From contig NZ_LOHP01000058.1 in the NCBI RefSeq assembly GCF_001482305.1, positions 1 through 64,000 on the forward strand: DNA of 64,000 nt, in the 5' to 3' direction. This DNA comes from Leucobacter sp. G161 (lineage in GTDB: Bacteria > Actinomycetota > Actinomycetes > Actinomycetales > Microbacteriaceae). Positions 43,141 to 56,400 of this stretch are shown in pieces (the first letter of the stretch is position 1; the number at the start of each line of letters is the position of its first letter). The notes under the pieces are model-generated. The model searched no databases. It saw only the letters and a list, made by a program, of their open reading frames with translations, and was not told where the DNA came from. The translations under genes and the position numbers were made by a program.

Positions 43141-44622
43141 ATGGCAACGATCAGTGATCTCATTGCGACCTGGGGCGACACGTTCTGGACCTGGCTCGTT
43201 CTCCCCGTAGTAGTCCTGCTCGGCCTGTACCTCACGGTGCGCTCGGGAGTCGTGCAGTTCCGACTCATCCCGGACATGTTCCGCACGCTCACCGACAAGA
43301 CCCCGAAGGGCGAAGACGGTAAGCCGCAGTCGGTCTCCGCGTTCCAGGCCTTCACGATCTCCGCGGCCTCCCGCGTCGGCGCCGGCAACATCGCAGGCGT
43401 CGGCACCGCGATTGCCGTCGGCGGCCCCGGAGCCGTCTTCTGGATGTGGCTCATGGCTTTCATTGGCGGTGCCTCCTCCTTCGTCGAGTCCTCGCTCGCG
43501 CAGCTCTACAAAACGAAGGACGCGACGGGCTTCCGTGGCGGCCCCGCGTACTACATGGAGCGCGGCCTCGGTGCCCGCTGGATGGGCGTGCTCTTCTCGG
43601 CGGTCCTCATCGTCTGCTTCCCCATCGCGTTCTCGTCGCTCCAGGCCAACACGATCCAGGCGACGCTCTCAGGCAGCTTCGGCGGCGAGACCCCCTCCTG
43701 GCTGCCGCTCGTCACGGGCGCCACCCTCGCGATCCTCATGGCGGCAGTGATCTTCGGCGGCGTCAGGCGTATCGCGTCGGTTACCCAGACTCTCGTACCG
43801 CTCATGGCCCTGCTCTACCTCCTCCTCGGCCTCATCATTGTTGGCCTGAACATTCAGGAGATCCCCGGCGTCTTCGCGACCATCTTCACCTCGGCGTTCG
43901 GCGCACAGCAGGTGACGGGCGCTGCGCTCGGCTACGTGATCCTCACCGGCATCAAGCGCGGTATGTTCTCGAACGAGGCTGGCCTCGGCTCGGCCCCGAA
44001 TGCGGGTGCGTCTGCCGCGGTGACGCACCCGGTGAAGCAGGGACTCGTGCAGACCCTCGGCGTCTACTGCGACACCTTCTTGATCTGCTCGATCACCGCG
44101 TTCATCGTGCTTGTCGGCACCCCCGACCTCGCGGGAGCAGCGAAGGGGATCGTGCTCACGCAAAACGCGATCTCGGGGGCACTCGGGCCGTGGGCGAACG
44201 TGCTCCTCACGGTGATCATCTTCCTGCTCGCGTTCTCATCGATCCTCGGCAACTACTACTACGGTGAGTCGAACATCGAGTTCCTCAGCGCCGGCAAGCG
44301 CGTGCTCACCGGGTATCGCGTCTTCGCTGTTGCCGCGGTATTCGCCGGCGCGATCGTCTCGGCCGACATCGTCTGGAACCTTGCGGACGGCATCATGGGG
44401 GTCATGGCGCTCATCAACCTCGTCGCGATCGCGCTGCTCTCGGGCGTCGCGTTCAAGCTGCTGCGCGACTACACGCAGCAGCGGCGGGGGGGCAAGGATC
44501 CCGTGTTCACTCGCGACAGGCTCCCCGAGCTGCGCGGCGTCGAGCAGTGGGCAGACGAGCGCTCGGTCACCGGCCGCGTCGATCTCCCATCGCCCGGGCG
44601 GGCACCCGGGTCCGCTCACTGA
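43141..44622 (+). CDS. Alanine/glycine:cation symporter (AGCS family)
   Basis: A 493-residue sodium symporter with about eleven hydrophobic segments. The AGCS signatures are GLYLTVRSGVVQFRLIPDM near the N-terminus, SAASRVGAGNIAGVGTAIA, and MFSNEAGLGSAPNAGASA. The family takes up D/L-alanine or glycine with Na+ or H+. The C-terminal 50 residues are charged and cytoplasmic. It appears monocistronic and converges on an OhrR-like gene. Confidence 0.92.
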   Translation: MATISDLIATWGDTFWTWLVLPVVVLLGLYLTVRSGVVQFRLIPDMFRTLTDKTPKGEDGKPQSVSAFQAFTISAASRVGAGNIAGVGTAIAVGGPGAVFWMWLMAFIGGASSFVESSLAQLYKTKDATGFRGGPAYYMERGLGARWMGVLFSAVLIVCFPIAFSSLQANTIQATLSGSFGGETPSWLPLVTGATLAILMAAVIFGGVRRIASVTQTLVPLMALLYLLLGLIIVGLNIQEIPGVFATIFTSAFGAQQVTGAALGYVILTGIKRGMFSNEAGLGSAPNAGASAAVTHPVKQGLVQTLGVYCDTFLICSITAFIVLVGTPDLAGAAKGIVLTQNAISGALGPWANVLLTVIIFLLAFSSILGNYYYGESNIEFLSAGKRVLTGYRVFAVAAVFAGAIVSADIVWNLADGIMGVMALINLVAIALLSGVAFKLLRDYTQQRRGGKDPVFTRDRLPELRGVEQWADERSVTGRVDLPSPGRAPGSAH

Positions 44623-44641
44623 GCTCCTGCCCGAGCGGGAA

Positions 44642-45091
44642 CTACATGTCGCGGACGGCGTTCCGCAGGGTGCCAAGCAGCCGGCACAGAGCAGCGTAGT
44701 CCTCGTCCGAAAGCTCGATCGAGCTCGCGATGTCGAGCGGCACGAGCAGCACCTGTTCCTTGAGGTGCTGGCCGCGTTCCGTGCAGAACACGCGCACCTG
44801 ACGACCGTCCGTCCCGACGCGCTCACGGGCGATGAATCCCTCCGCTTCAAGGCGGGCGAGGATCGGAGACACCGTGCCGGAATCAAGGTCGAGCTCCGCA
44901 CACAGCTCAGAGACGGTGCGGCCGTCGAGCTCCCACACAGCGTGCATCGTCAGGTACTGCGGGTACGTGAGATCAAACTCGAGGAGCTTTCTTCGGTACG
45001 CACCGACCATGGCGCGTGAGGCCACGTACAACTGAAAACTCAGTCGGTCTGCCAGCGCAGCCGGCACCTGGATCTGGTCTGCTTTCTTCAC
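44642..45091 (-). CDS. MarR/OhrR-like regulator lacking the redox cysteine
   Basis: A 149-residue winged-helix protein whose N-terminal half closely follows OhrR: LSFQLYVASRAMVGAYRRKL, LTYPQYLTMHAVWE and LDSGTVSPILARLEAEGFI. The peroxide-sensing Cys of OhrR (LCFALY) is Ser18 here, so sensing must differ. The only cysteines lie in the helix-turn-helix region (ELCAELD) and in RVFCTERG. GAAGGGGGAAC precedes the start. No ohr gene is adjacent. Confidence 0.85.
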   Translation of the reverse strand: MKKADQIQVPAALADRLSFQLYVASRAMVGAYRRKLLEFDLTYPQYLTMHAVWELDGRTVSELCAELDLDSGTVSPILARLEAEGFIARERVGTDGRQVRVFCTERGQHLKEQVLLVPLDIASSIELSDEDYAALCRLLGTLRNAVRDM

Positions 45092-45196
45092 AGCGTTCCC
45101 CCTTCAGCAGTACGTTAGCTGACTGCGGTTTCCCCAAACCACTGCCAGCACACGTTTGCGTGTGTCACTGAGACTATCGGGTGCCGCCCGAACGCG

Positions 45197-47350
45197 TTAG
45201 CCGTGCAGCGCCTCTCGCGTGGTCACCTCGGGTCTGAGATCCAGCCGCCGGAGCAGCTGCGCATTCAGTGCGACCACCACCGTCGAGAGCGACATGAGGA
45301 TCGCACCGACCGACATCGGCAATACGAAGCCGACCGGGGCCAGCACCCCGGCTGCCAACGGCACGGCGAGCAGGTTGTATCCGGCCGCCCACCACAGGTT
45401 CTGGCGCATCTTTCGGTATGTCGCCTTCGAGAGCTCGATCACCGACACGACTGAACGCGGGTCGTCACTCGCAAGGATCACACCCGCCGACGCAATCGCG
45501 ACATCAGTTCCCGCACCAATCGCAAGCCCGACGTCTGCCTGCGCGAGCGCTGGCGCGTCGTTCACGCCATCGCCAACCATCGCGACCCGCCGCCCCTCGG
45601 TCTGCAGCTTGAGCACCTCCGCGGCCTTGTCCTCGGGCCGCACGCCCGCGAGCACCCGGTCGATGCCAAGCTCTTGCGCGACCGTGTTCGCAACCGCCTC
45701 AGCGTCCCCCGTGATCATCACGACCTGGACACCGAGGGCGTGCAGTGCACGAACCGCGTCGCGGGACTCCTCGCGGATCTCATCGCTGAGCGCGAGCGCA
45801 CCGATGACCTCGCCGTCGCGCAGCACGTGCAGGATGATCGCGCCCCGCTCGCGCCAGCTGTCTGCCACGCCAAGCTCGCCGGCGCCCTCCTCCTCGAGCA
45901 GGTACGGACCGCCAACGCGCACGACGTCGCCTCCGACAGTTGCGGTGACGCCAACCGCCGGCGAGGAGCCGAAGTCCGTCGACGCCGGCACCTCGAGGCC
46001 ACGATCACGCGCGGCGCGCACGATGGCCTGGGCCAGCGGGTGCTCGCTGTCCTGCTCCGCGGCAGCGGCAAGCGCGAGCACCTGGTCCTCGCTGTGGCCT
46101 CCCGAGGTCTCGACCTGAGTGACAACGGGCTCACCCTTCGTGAGGGTGCCGGTCTTGTCAAACAACACGGAGTCGACGAGTCGCATGCTCTCCAGCGCGA
46201 GCCGATCCTTCACGAGAATGCCGGCGCGTGCAGCACGCTCGGTCGCGATCGACACGACGAGAGGGATCGCGAGCCCGAGCGCGTGCGGGCAGGCAATCAC
46301 GAGCACGGTGATGGTGCGCACGATGGCGTCGTCGGGGTTGCCCACGAGCGTCCACACGATCGCCGTGATCACGGCGGCCCCGAGCGCAAACCAGAACAGC
46401 CAGCCCGCTGCCGTGTCGGCAAGGCGCTGCGCGCGCGACGACGAGTTCTGTGCCTCGGTGACGAGCCGCTGAATTCCGGCGAGCGCGGTATCGTCACCGA
46501 TCGCTGTTACCTCGATGCGCACACCCGAATCGGTCGCAACGGTGCCGGCGGACACCGCGTCGCCGACCGAGCGACCGACGGTGCGCGACTCACCGGTCAC
46601 CATCGATTCGTCGAACGAGGCGCGCCCGTCAACGACCCGCCCGTCTGCAGGCACGCTGCCGCCCGGCCGCACAACGACAACGTCGCCGACCCGAAGATCA
46701 CTCGGTGAGATCTTCACGATCTCGCCGTGTTCGACCCGCTCAGCCTCGTCCGGCAGCAGCGCCGCGAGGGAGTCGAGTGCCGAGGTCGTCTGCGCGAGCG
46801 AGCGCATCTCAATCCAGTGGCCGAGCAGCATGATCACGACCAGGAGCGCGAGCTCCCACCAGAAGTCGAGCTCGTGGCTGATGATCCCGAGGGTCGCCGC
46901 CCACGAGGCGAAGAACGCCACCGTGATCGCAAGCGCGATGAGGAGCATCATGCCTGGCTTGCGCGCCTTGATCTCGTCAACGGCGCCCGTCAGGAACGGC
47001 TTGCCACCCCAGACATACATGACCGTGCCGAGCGCAGGCGAGACCCACGCGAGCCACGCGACGTCGGGCAGCTGGTATCCGACGATCGACGCGAACATGC
47101 CGGAGAGCGCAACCGTGGGGATCGCAAGCACGAGCATGATCCAGAACATCCGGCGATACTCTGCGACGTGCCCCTCGTGGCCGCCGTGCCCCGCGTGGTC
47201 ATCGTGCCCCGCGTGGTCATCGTGGCCAGCGCCGTGTCCGGCGTGAGTGTCGTGAGCGTCGTGAGCGTCGCGGCTGGAGGCGTGCTCCGGGTGCGCTGCG
47301 TGCTGGGCATGGCCGTCGTGGTCCGCGTGCCCATCGTGTCCTGTCGTCAT
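45197..47350 (-). CDS. copB: Copper-type P1B ATPase, CopB-like
   Basis: A 717-residue heavy-metal P-type ATPase. The first 62 residues are a His/Asp/Gly-rich metal-binding tail (repeated GHDDHAGH). Membrane metal motif [12 protein letters not shown] is the CPH type of CopB-class transporters; [11 protein letters not shown] holds the phosphorylated Asp, TGES the dephosphorylation loop and [20 protein letters not shown] the hinge. ATG at 47350 has GAGGGGGAACC upstream and avoids starting in the operator, unlike an upstream GTG. It likely exports copper or silver under a CsoR-type repressor encoded elsewhere. Confidence 0.92.
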   Translation of the reverse strand: MTTGHDGHADHDGHAQHAAHPEHASSRDAHDAHDTHAGHGAGHDDHAGHDDHAGHGGHEGHVAEYRRMFWIMLVLAIPTVALSGMFASIVGYQLPDVAWLAWVSPALGTVMYVWGGKPFLTGAVDEIKARKPGMMLLIALAITVAFFASWAATLGIISHELDFWWELALLVVIMLLGHWIEMRSLAQTTSALDSLAALLPDEAERVEHGEIVKISPSDLRVGDVVVVRPGGSVPADGRVVDGRASFDESMVTGESRTVGRSVGDAVSAGTVATDSGVRIEVTAIGDDTALAGIQRLVTEAQNSSSRAQRLADTAAGWLFWFALGAAVITAIVWTLVGNPDDAIVRTITVLVIACPHALGLAIPLVVSIATERAARAGILVKDRLALESMRLVDSVLFDKTGTLTKGEPVVTQVETSGGHSEDQVLALAAAAEQDSEHPLAQAIVRAARDRGLEVPASTDFGSSPAVGVTATVGGDVVRVGGPYLLEEEGAGELGVADSWRERGAIILHVLRDGEVIGALALSDEIREESRDAVRALHALGVQVVMITGDAEAVANTVAQELGIDRVLAGVRPEDKAAEVLKLQTEGRRVAMVGDGVNDAPALAQADVGLAIGAGTDVAIASAGVILASDDPRSVVSVIELSKATYRKMRQNLWWAAGYNLLAVPLAAGVLAPVGFVLPMSVGAILMSLSTVVVALNAQLLRRLDLRPEVTTREALHG

Positions 47351-47385
47351 GGTTCCCCCTCGCGATGCTGTCGACACCCCCACCG

Positions 47386-47400
47386 TACCCCCTGGGGGTA
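47386..47400. promoter_or_regulatory. CsoR-like operator TACCCCCTGGGGGTA
   Basis: A perfect 15-base palindrome around a central T, 35 bases upstream of the ATPase start. It matches the G/C-tract dyad known for CsoR-family copper repressors. No csoR gene is in the window. Confidence 0.72.
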
Positions 47401-47459
47401 TTATTCGCGAGAGTCGCCCTGCCCCGAGGCTATTCCTATGCGCTGGCTTCGGCTAGCCC

Positions 47460-47465
47460 TAGGAT
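47460..47465 (+). promoter_or_regulatory. -10 hexamer TAGGAT, leaderless start
   Basis: Six bases upstream of the ATG at 47472. Confidence 0.45.
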
Positions 47466-47471
47466 CAAAGA

Positions 47472-48158
47472 ATGGAGACTTCTGCGTTTAGCTGCATCCT
47501 CTGGGACGTCGATGGAACGATCGCCGATGCCTCCAAGGGCATGTTCGCCCGACTCACTGCCGTGCTCGAGACGTTCGGCCACGACACCCCGTCGACCGCG
47601 GAGCTGTCCCTGTGGATGGGCCCGCCCATGCTCGAGTCCTTCCAGGTCCGTGCAGGCATGAACCCCGAAGACGCGCAGACAGCACTCACGCAGTACCGCG
47701 AGCTCGCCTCCCGCGAGGGCTACGCGAGCTCGGTCGAGCTGTACGCTGGCGTCCCCGAGATCGTGCGCGCGGTCGCCGCGGCCGACATCCCCCAGTCGAC
47801 CGCGAGCACCAAGCCGGAGGTGCAGGTGCGGGCGATTCTCGACCACTTCGGCTTGCTCCCGGAATTCACTGCCATTTCAGGCGCCCGCTCCGGGCCCGAG
47901 GGGCAGCTCGACAGCAAAGCGTTCGTGATCGAGCGCGCCCTTGAGCGCCTCGCAGCAGCGGGTGCAGACATCTCACGGCCCGTACTCATCGGCGACAGGC
48001 ACCACGACGTGGAGGGCGGTGCAGCACACGGTATCCCCGTCATCTTCGCCGACTGGGGCTTCGGCCTCAACGAGGAGGCCGAAGCGGCCGCGCATCACGC
48101 GATGACCCCGGCAGAGCTGCGCGGCCTCATTCTCACCGCAGCCCAGGCAGCCAGTTAA
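47472..48158 (+). CDS. HAD-superfamily phosphatase
   Basis: A 228-residue HAD hydrolase of the phosphoglycolate-phosphatase-like class: nucleophile WDVDGTIAD (about 10-18), helical cap 20-90, motif II/III region STKPEVQVRAILDHFGL and motif IV LIGDRHHDVEGGAAHGIPVI. Substrate unknown; 5'-nucleotides or phosphoglycolate are plausible. Its stop overlaps that of the convergent pentapeptide gene by four bases. Confidence 0.88.
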   Translation: METSAFSCILWDVDGTIADASKGMFARLTAVLETFGHDTPSTAELSLWMGPPMLESFQVRAGMNPEDAQTALTQYRELASREGYASSVELYAGVPEIVRAVAAADIPQSTASTKPEVQVRAILDHFGLLPEFTAISGARSGPEGQLDSKAFVIERALERLAAAGADISRPVLIGDRHHDVEGGAAHGIPVIFADWGFGLNEEAEAAAHHAMTPAELRGLILTAAQAAS

Positions 48159-48814
48159 CCGTCGACTGTTGCCCCGAAGTGGGCCGCGAAGGTCTCCGCG
48201 AGGAGCGCGACCTGTTCGTGACTGAGTAGCGCCCCGCGCAGCCCCTCGAGCCCCTCGATCTCGTGAAACTCGAGCCCCCGCAGATCCAGGGCGCCCGACT
48301 TCGACTTCGTCAGGTTGAGCTTCTCAGCGACGCAGCCCTCGAACGCTACCCGAGCGGTTGTTGCGCCACCGAAATCGATCTCATCGAACGTGCAGTTGCG
48401 AAACAGCACGTCCTGGAGGTTCGCGCCGCGTAGGTTCACCCAGCCGAGCTTTGACCCCTCAACGACAACCCGGCGAAGCTCGGAGTCGCTGAGCTCAAGT
48501 GCCCCAATCCGCGATTCAATGACCTCCGCGTCGCGCCAGGTGCTGCCGTGCGCGGAAACGCTCGGAGCAGAGCAGCGCGAAACCCTGCTCTCGAGCAGTC
48601 GTGCACCGCGCAATTCCAGTCGGTCCTCAGTGACCTCGGTCAGCTCGCACTCGAGCAGCGTGACGCCGGCGAGCGAGCGCGGCAGCACGGGTCGCTCGAA
48701 TCGCAGCCCGTCGAGATCCGCCCCGGGCAGTAGATCCCCCGACTCCCCCTCGGCAAGGTTCCGCAGCACCAGCGGGTCGATTCTCGGAGCGGTCGCGGAC
48801 TGTCGTTTTGCCAT
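48155..48814 (-). CDS. Pentapeptide-repeat protein
   Basis: A 219-residue protein with A(D/N)LxF-like repeats, clearest in [34 protein letters not shown] and [20 protein letters not shown], predicted to form a right-handed quadrilateral beta-helix. Function cannot be assigned; some relatives mimic DNA and protect gyrase. A TAGGGT hexamer at 48821-48826 is six bases from the ATG on the minus strand. Confidence 0.83.
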   Translation of the reverse strand: MAKRQSATAPRIDPLVLRNLAEGESGDLLPGADLDGLRFERPVLPRSLAGVTLLECELTEVTEDRLELRGARLLESRVSRCSAPSVSAHGSTWRDAEVIESRIGALELSDSELRRVVVEGSKLGWVNLRGANLQDVLFRNCTFDEIDFGGATTARVAFEGCVAEKLNLTKSKSGALDLRGLEFHEIEGLEGLRGALLSHEQVALLAETFAAHFGATVDG

Positions 48815-48820
48815 GCGGCC

Positions 48821-48826
48821 ACCCTA
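48821..48826 (-). promoter_or_regulatory. -10 hexamer TAGGGT, leaderless start
   Basis: Read on the minus strand, six bases before the ATG ending at 48814. Confidence 0.45.
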
Positions 48827-48937
48827 CGGGGCTCCCCCGACAGCGCACCGGCGGAACCCCAAGCGCACTCTGCTACCCGCTCCTGGCCGCTCGGAATCCC
48901 AAAACCTCGGGCACGGAAGTTTCACGTAAAACATACT

Positions 48938-48976
48938 GTTCGGCATGCCGAACATTATTTGTTCGGCGTGTCGTAC
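48938..48976. promoter_or_regulatory. Paired palindromic operators upstream of nrdIEF
   Basis: GTTCGGCATGCCGAAC (48938-48953) is a perfect 16-bp palindrome. A degenerate second copy GTTCGGCGTGTCGTAC (48961-48976) begins 23 bases later. The 278-base gap contains no gene. The form suggests a DtxR/MntR-type metalloregulator or another dimeric repressor and is unlike the NrdR box; the identity of the regulator is inference. Confidence 0.65.
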
Positions 48977-49092
48977 ATTCTTTCACCCGGCGAGTGTCAA
49001 TACTAGATCTGGGCCGCCACACCGATCGCGGCACTGCATCTAGTGGTCGGAATTGTCTTGACCACGCGCTACCCGGGAGGCGGTTTCCCCCA

Positions 49093-49571
49093 ATGCCAGC
49101 ACACCCACAGGCTCCGCAGTTCAGCACAACCGTGCTCAGCGGCGACGATTCGCCCGATCTTGTGTATTTTTCGAGCGTGTCTGAGAACACCAGACGCTTC
49201 GTCGAACGACTCGACCGTCCGGCAGCACGCATCCCGCTCCGGCCGCGGCTTGAGGGCACCATTCAGGTCACGCGCCCCTACGCGCTCGTCCTCCCAACCT
49301 ACGGCGGCGGTGAGCGGGCGGGCGCGATCCCCAAGCAGGTCAAAACGTTCCTCAACGACCCGGCGAACCGGGCCCTCCTCCGCGGCGTCATCACCGCGGG
49401 CAACACCAACTTCGGCGAGCACTACTGCATCGCCGGTCCGATCATTGCCGCGAAGTGTGCGGTGCCAGAGCTCTACCGCTTCGAGCTCCTCGGCACCGAG
49501 CGCGACGTGGATCAGGTTCGCAACGGCCTCGCCCAGTTCTGGGATGACGCTTCAGAGAGAAGGAAGACAGC

Positions 49572-49575
<4 letters not shown>
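49093..49575 (+). CDS. nrdI: Flavodoxin-like NrdI
   Basis: A 160-residue Nrd[18 protein letters not shown] is the FMN-phosphate loop and [36 protein letters not shown] the isoalloxazine-binding segments. NrdI supplies the oxidant that assembles the Mn(III)2-tyrosyl radical in NrdF. ATG 49093 gives the expected N-terminus; the frame is open upstream. Its stop overlaps the nrdE ATG (ATGA). No nrdH gene precedes it. Confidence 0.92.
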
Positions 49576-52764
<3,189 letters not shown>

Positions 52765-52788
52765 ACCGTATCGAAGAAAGGACACCAC

Positions 52789-53361
52789 GTGATTCACCGG
52801 ATTTCAGTACTCGTCGGAAGCCTGCGCAGGCACTCAACCGCGCGCAAGATCGCCATCAATGCGATCGGCTCATTCCCCGACGACTTCGACGCCAGGCTCG
52901 TCGAAATCCGTAAGCTTCCGCTCTACGATTTCGACTTCGACGACCCATCGGTCACCGATAAACAGACGCCGCCCGAGTACACGCGCTTCCGCGAGACCAT
53001 CAAGGCATCAGCGGGCGTGCTCTTCGTGACCCCGGAGAATAACCGTACGGTCCCCGCCTGCCTGAAGAACGCCGTTGACATCGGCTCGAAACCCAACGCG
53101 GACGTCGCCTGGACGGGGCTGCCCGCCGGGATCATCAGCCATTCAGTAGGCAGAATGGGCGGGTACAGCTCGCAGAAGAACCTGCGACTGGCGCTCTCCT
53201 ACTTCGACATGCCTGCCCCTGGCCAACCAGAGGTGCACATCGGCCGGTCACACGAGGTGGTGGCTGCCAACGGGCTCTTCGTCGACGAGTCGACTGACGC
53301 ATTCGTCAGTGACTACGTGACGCGGTTCGCGGATCTCGTGCGCGCGAGCGCGCGCGGCTGA
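52789..53361 (+). CDS. NADPH-dependent FMN reductase
   Basis: A 190-residue flavodoxin-fold reductase: VLVGSLRRHSTARKIA phosphate loop, FVTPENNRTVPACLKNAVDI and PAGIISHSVGRMGGYSSQKN. The GTG start has GAAAGGAC upstream. It lies 24 bases after nrdF in the same orientation, so it is likely part of the nrd operon. It could reduce flavin for NrdI or act as a general quinone/flavin reductase; the former is inference from position. Confidence 0.87.
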   Translation: MIHRISVLVGSLRRHSTARKIAINAIGSFPDDFDARLVEIRKLPLYDFDFDDPSVTDKQTPPEYTRFRETIKASAGVLFVTPENNRTVPACLKNAVDIGSKPNADVAWTGLPAGIISHSVGRMGGYSSQKNLRLALSYFDMPAPGQPEVHIGRSHEVVAANGLFVDESTDAFVSDYVTRFADLVRASARG

Positions 53362-53371
53362 GCGGCCCCAT

Positions 53372-53427
53372 AACCGCGTGAGGGGTGAGGATCGGTATCA
53401 TTTCCGATCCTCACCCCTCACGCGGTT
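53372..53427. terminator. Perfect 24-bp bidirectional terminator hairpin
   Basis: Bases 53372-53395 pair perfectly with 53404-53427 around TATCATTT, between the reductase stop and the convergent wall-protein stop at 53446. Confidence 0.85.
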
Positions 53428-53445
53428 TGCGTCAGCCTCGCGCGG

Positions 53446-56400
53446 CTACTCGTTCGTCACGCGTCGCGCGCGCAGCACGACCAGTACCGCGCCGAGGAGC
53501 ACGAGGCCACCACCGGCGAACAGCCAGCCGAGCGGGAGCTCGCCACCGGTGCCCGGAAGCTTCGGCTTGTCGCCGTCACCCGGCTTCTCGCCGCCCTCGT
53601 CTACCGGCGGAACCGGCGGATCGAGCGGGAACTCGTTGACAACCGTGAGCTCGATGACCTCGTCAGCGACCACCGTCGCGGTGCCGACTGTCGCATCACC
53701 AGAGTTCCGCGTGATCGTGACGCTGGCTGCGCCAGCAGCCTCGGCCTCGCGGAGCTCACACTCTGCGCCAACCGGGAGGCCCTCGTAGCTGGCTACGAGC
53801 CCGCCTTCAAGCGACAGTTCGCGGTCCGCGCCGCCCGGGATGAGGAGCTCGGTTGCGCCACCGTCGACGGAGCAGGCGAGCGCGACGGTGAAGGTCTTGT
53901 CTGCGGCGAGGCTTGCCCCGTCTCCGACGATCTCCTTTGTCACCTGCAGCGCACCGGCGTCGTAGGTGTTCACGGCGGTGAAGCGGACAGGCTCGGTCAG
54001 CGAACCAGCAAGCACCGGCTCCTCCGACGTATCAGGCGTCACAACCGAACTCGTCGCACCACCCGTACCCGTCTCCGTCACACCACACTTGGCACCAGCC
54101 GGCAGCGTATCCACGCGCACAACCTTGCCCTCGAGCGCCTCAGCCTTCGTGATCTCGAACGTGTCCGTGAACACATCCTCGCCCTCGAACGTACACAGCA
54201 CATCAAACGTGAACGTCGTGTCATCGGCAAGCGCCGCAACACCATCGCCCTCGAGCTGCTTCACGATCTCAAACGCAGCCAGCGTGAACGTGTTCACAGC
54301 GGTGAACGTGGCCTTCGCGCCGTCCTCAACAACGACCGGCTGCTCCGGTGTCATCGTGGCAGACGTTGCGCCGCCGTCGTCAGTTTCAGTGAAGCCGCAC
54401 TCAGCGCCCGCAGGCAGCTTGGTGATCGTGTGCTTCTTGCCTGCGACAACATCAGCCTTTGTGAGCTGAACGGTGTCTTCGTACACGGTCTCGCCCTCGA
54501 ACGTGCACAGCACGTCGAAGGTGAACTTCGTGTCGTCAGCCAGCGCTGCTACGCCGTCGCCCTCGAGCTTCTTCGTCAGCTCGATCGCGCCGGTAGCGAA
54601 GGTGTTCTCGAGCTGGAGCTGAAGATCGGGTGCATCATTCGTGATCTCAAACGTCCACGACCCATCCTCGTTCTCTTCCAACGGTGTCCCGCCGCTCGTG
54701 AGCTGCGCAGCGGCACCGTTCGAGTTTGTCTCGGTGAAGGTACAGATCGCCCCGATCGGCAGGTTGTTCACGAGCCATGCCGGGCCGCCGGCGGTGAGCT
54801 CGGTCTCGGTAACTGGGAGATCGAGCGGTTCACCCTGGAAGGTGCATGCTGTTGCAACGCTGAAGCTTCCGTAATCCTGCGGATCCCCTGCAGCGTTCAC
54901 CGCACCGTCAACCGTCTTCGCGACGGTGAATGAGCCGAGATCGTAGCGGTTCTCGAGCTCGAGCAATGCTACGGGCTCGCCGTCACGTCCGGCGGCGACT
55001 GTTCCTCCTAGGATCTCCGACGAGCTTTCACCGTTTGCGCCTGGCTTGTCCTGCACGGTGCACCTCGCACCGAATGGCAACGGCTGCTCCAGCGTGTAGG
55101 TCTCATCGGCCTGCACGGTGATCCCGATCGGATCGAGTGCAACCTTGAGCTCGGGGTTATCGGGGCTCTGCACCGTACACAGCACCTCGAGGTCGAAAGT
55201 GTCGGGAGCGAAGCCTTCCGCCCCCTCGCCCACGACCGTCTTCAACACCGAGAGCGGCCCGGTCGCGAGCGCTACGCCCACGCGCAGTCCCTCGGTCGGG
55301 AGCACACTGGCGCGCTTCTGTCCGTCAGACGACACCGTCTGCGCTCCGACGCCGATCGAGTTCCACGCGACGGTGTCGGCGGTCATCTTCGGAGCCTGCG
55401 CTGGCGTGCGGGTTTCGAAGGTGTAGGCGAGCCGCTCGCCCGGCTGCAACTCCTTGCCCTTCGGGAACTCGAAGACCATCTTTACGTGGCGCACATCCTT
55501 CGGGTCAATGCCTGCAGCGTTCAGATCGTCTGGGAGTGGCTGCCAGTAACCGGCGTCGCACTGCTGCTCGGTCGGCTTCAAATCGGCGACACACGCTGGA
55601 TCCTCAGAATTCGAGTAGTAGCGCGTCGGCATGACGTCGTCACGGTACTTCGCTCCGTCGGGAGCGGTGTCCGTCACCACGCCAATGTTGCCTTCCCAGC
55701 TCGGTCGCCACTCTGACTTGCGTGGCAGGAGCACAATTGCACCCTGATCGCCCACATCGGGGAGCGAATCGATGGTGACGACCTTGTCCATCGCGAGCGT
55801 GCCAGTGTTCTGCATCTCCTCGCGCCACGTCTCTTTGCCAAGCGGCTTCGTGATCGGCACGGAGTTGCCCGCAAAATAGCCGGTGTCCGTGTCCCCAAAG
55901 TGCGGAACGTGTGGCAGGCCCGCGTTCGGGTTCGGAACGTCAGCGAGGCCGAGTTCGTTGTCGTTCGCTCGCACGTACTTCTTACCGCGCAGCGCGCCCG
56001 CCTCGGTCGGGTAAACCTCAGTGGTCGTTCCACACTCATCGACCTGCGGGTCAAGTTCGGTCTCGAAATTACAGCCCGCAAACTTCTCACCGAGTCCCGA
56101 AGAGACACCAAACTGGTTGGTCAGGCCGTTCTCGGAGCCGGCAAGCACACCGGGGCGGAACATCATGTTCGCCGTGATCGTGTAGACCTCTCCCGGATAC
56201 AGGTTCGTGCCCTTGGGGAACTCGAACTTGATCATCACGGGCTCAGCACCGTCGACGACCGGCTTCTCGTCCTTGTCGAGGTAGCTGACTGTGACGCCTG
56301 TGGGGTTTGTCGGCAACACTGATGTCGCGGGGGCCATGCGGTTCTCGAGCTCGTATGAGAATCGCTTCGACTCTTCCATATCGGGGTCGAACACCAGCTG

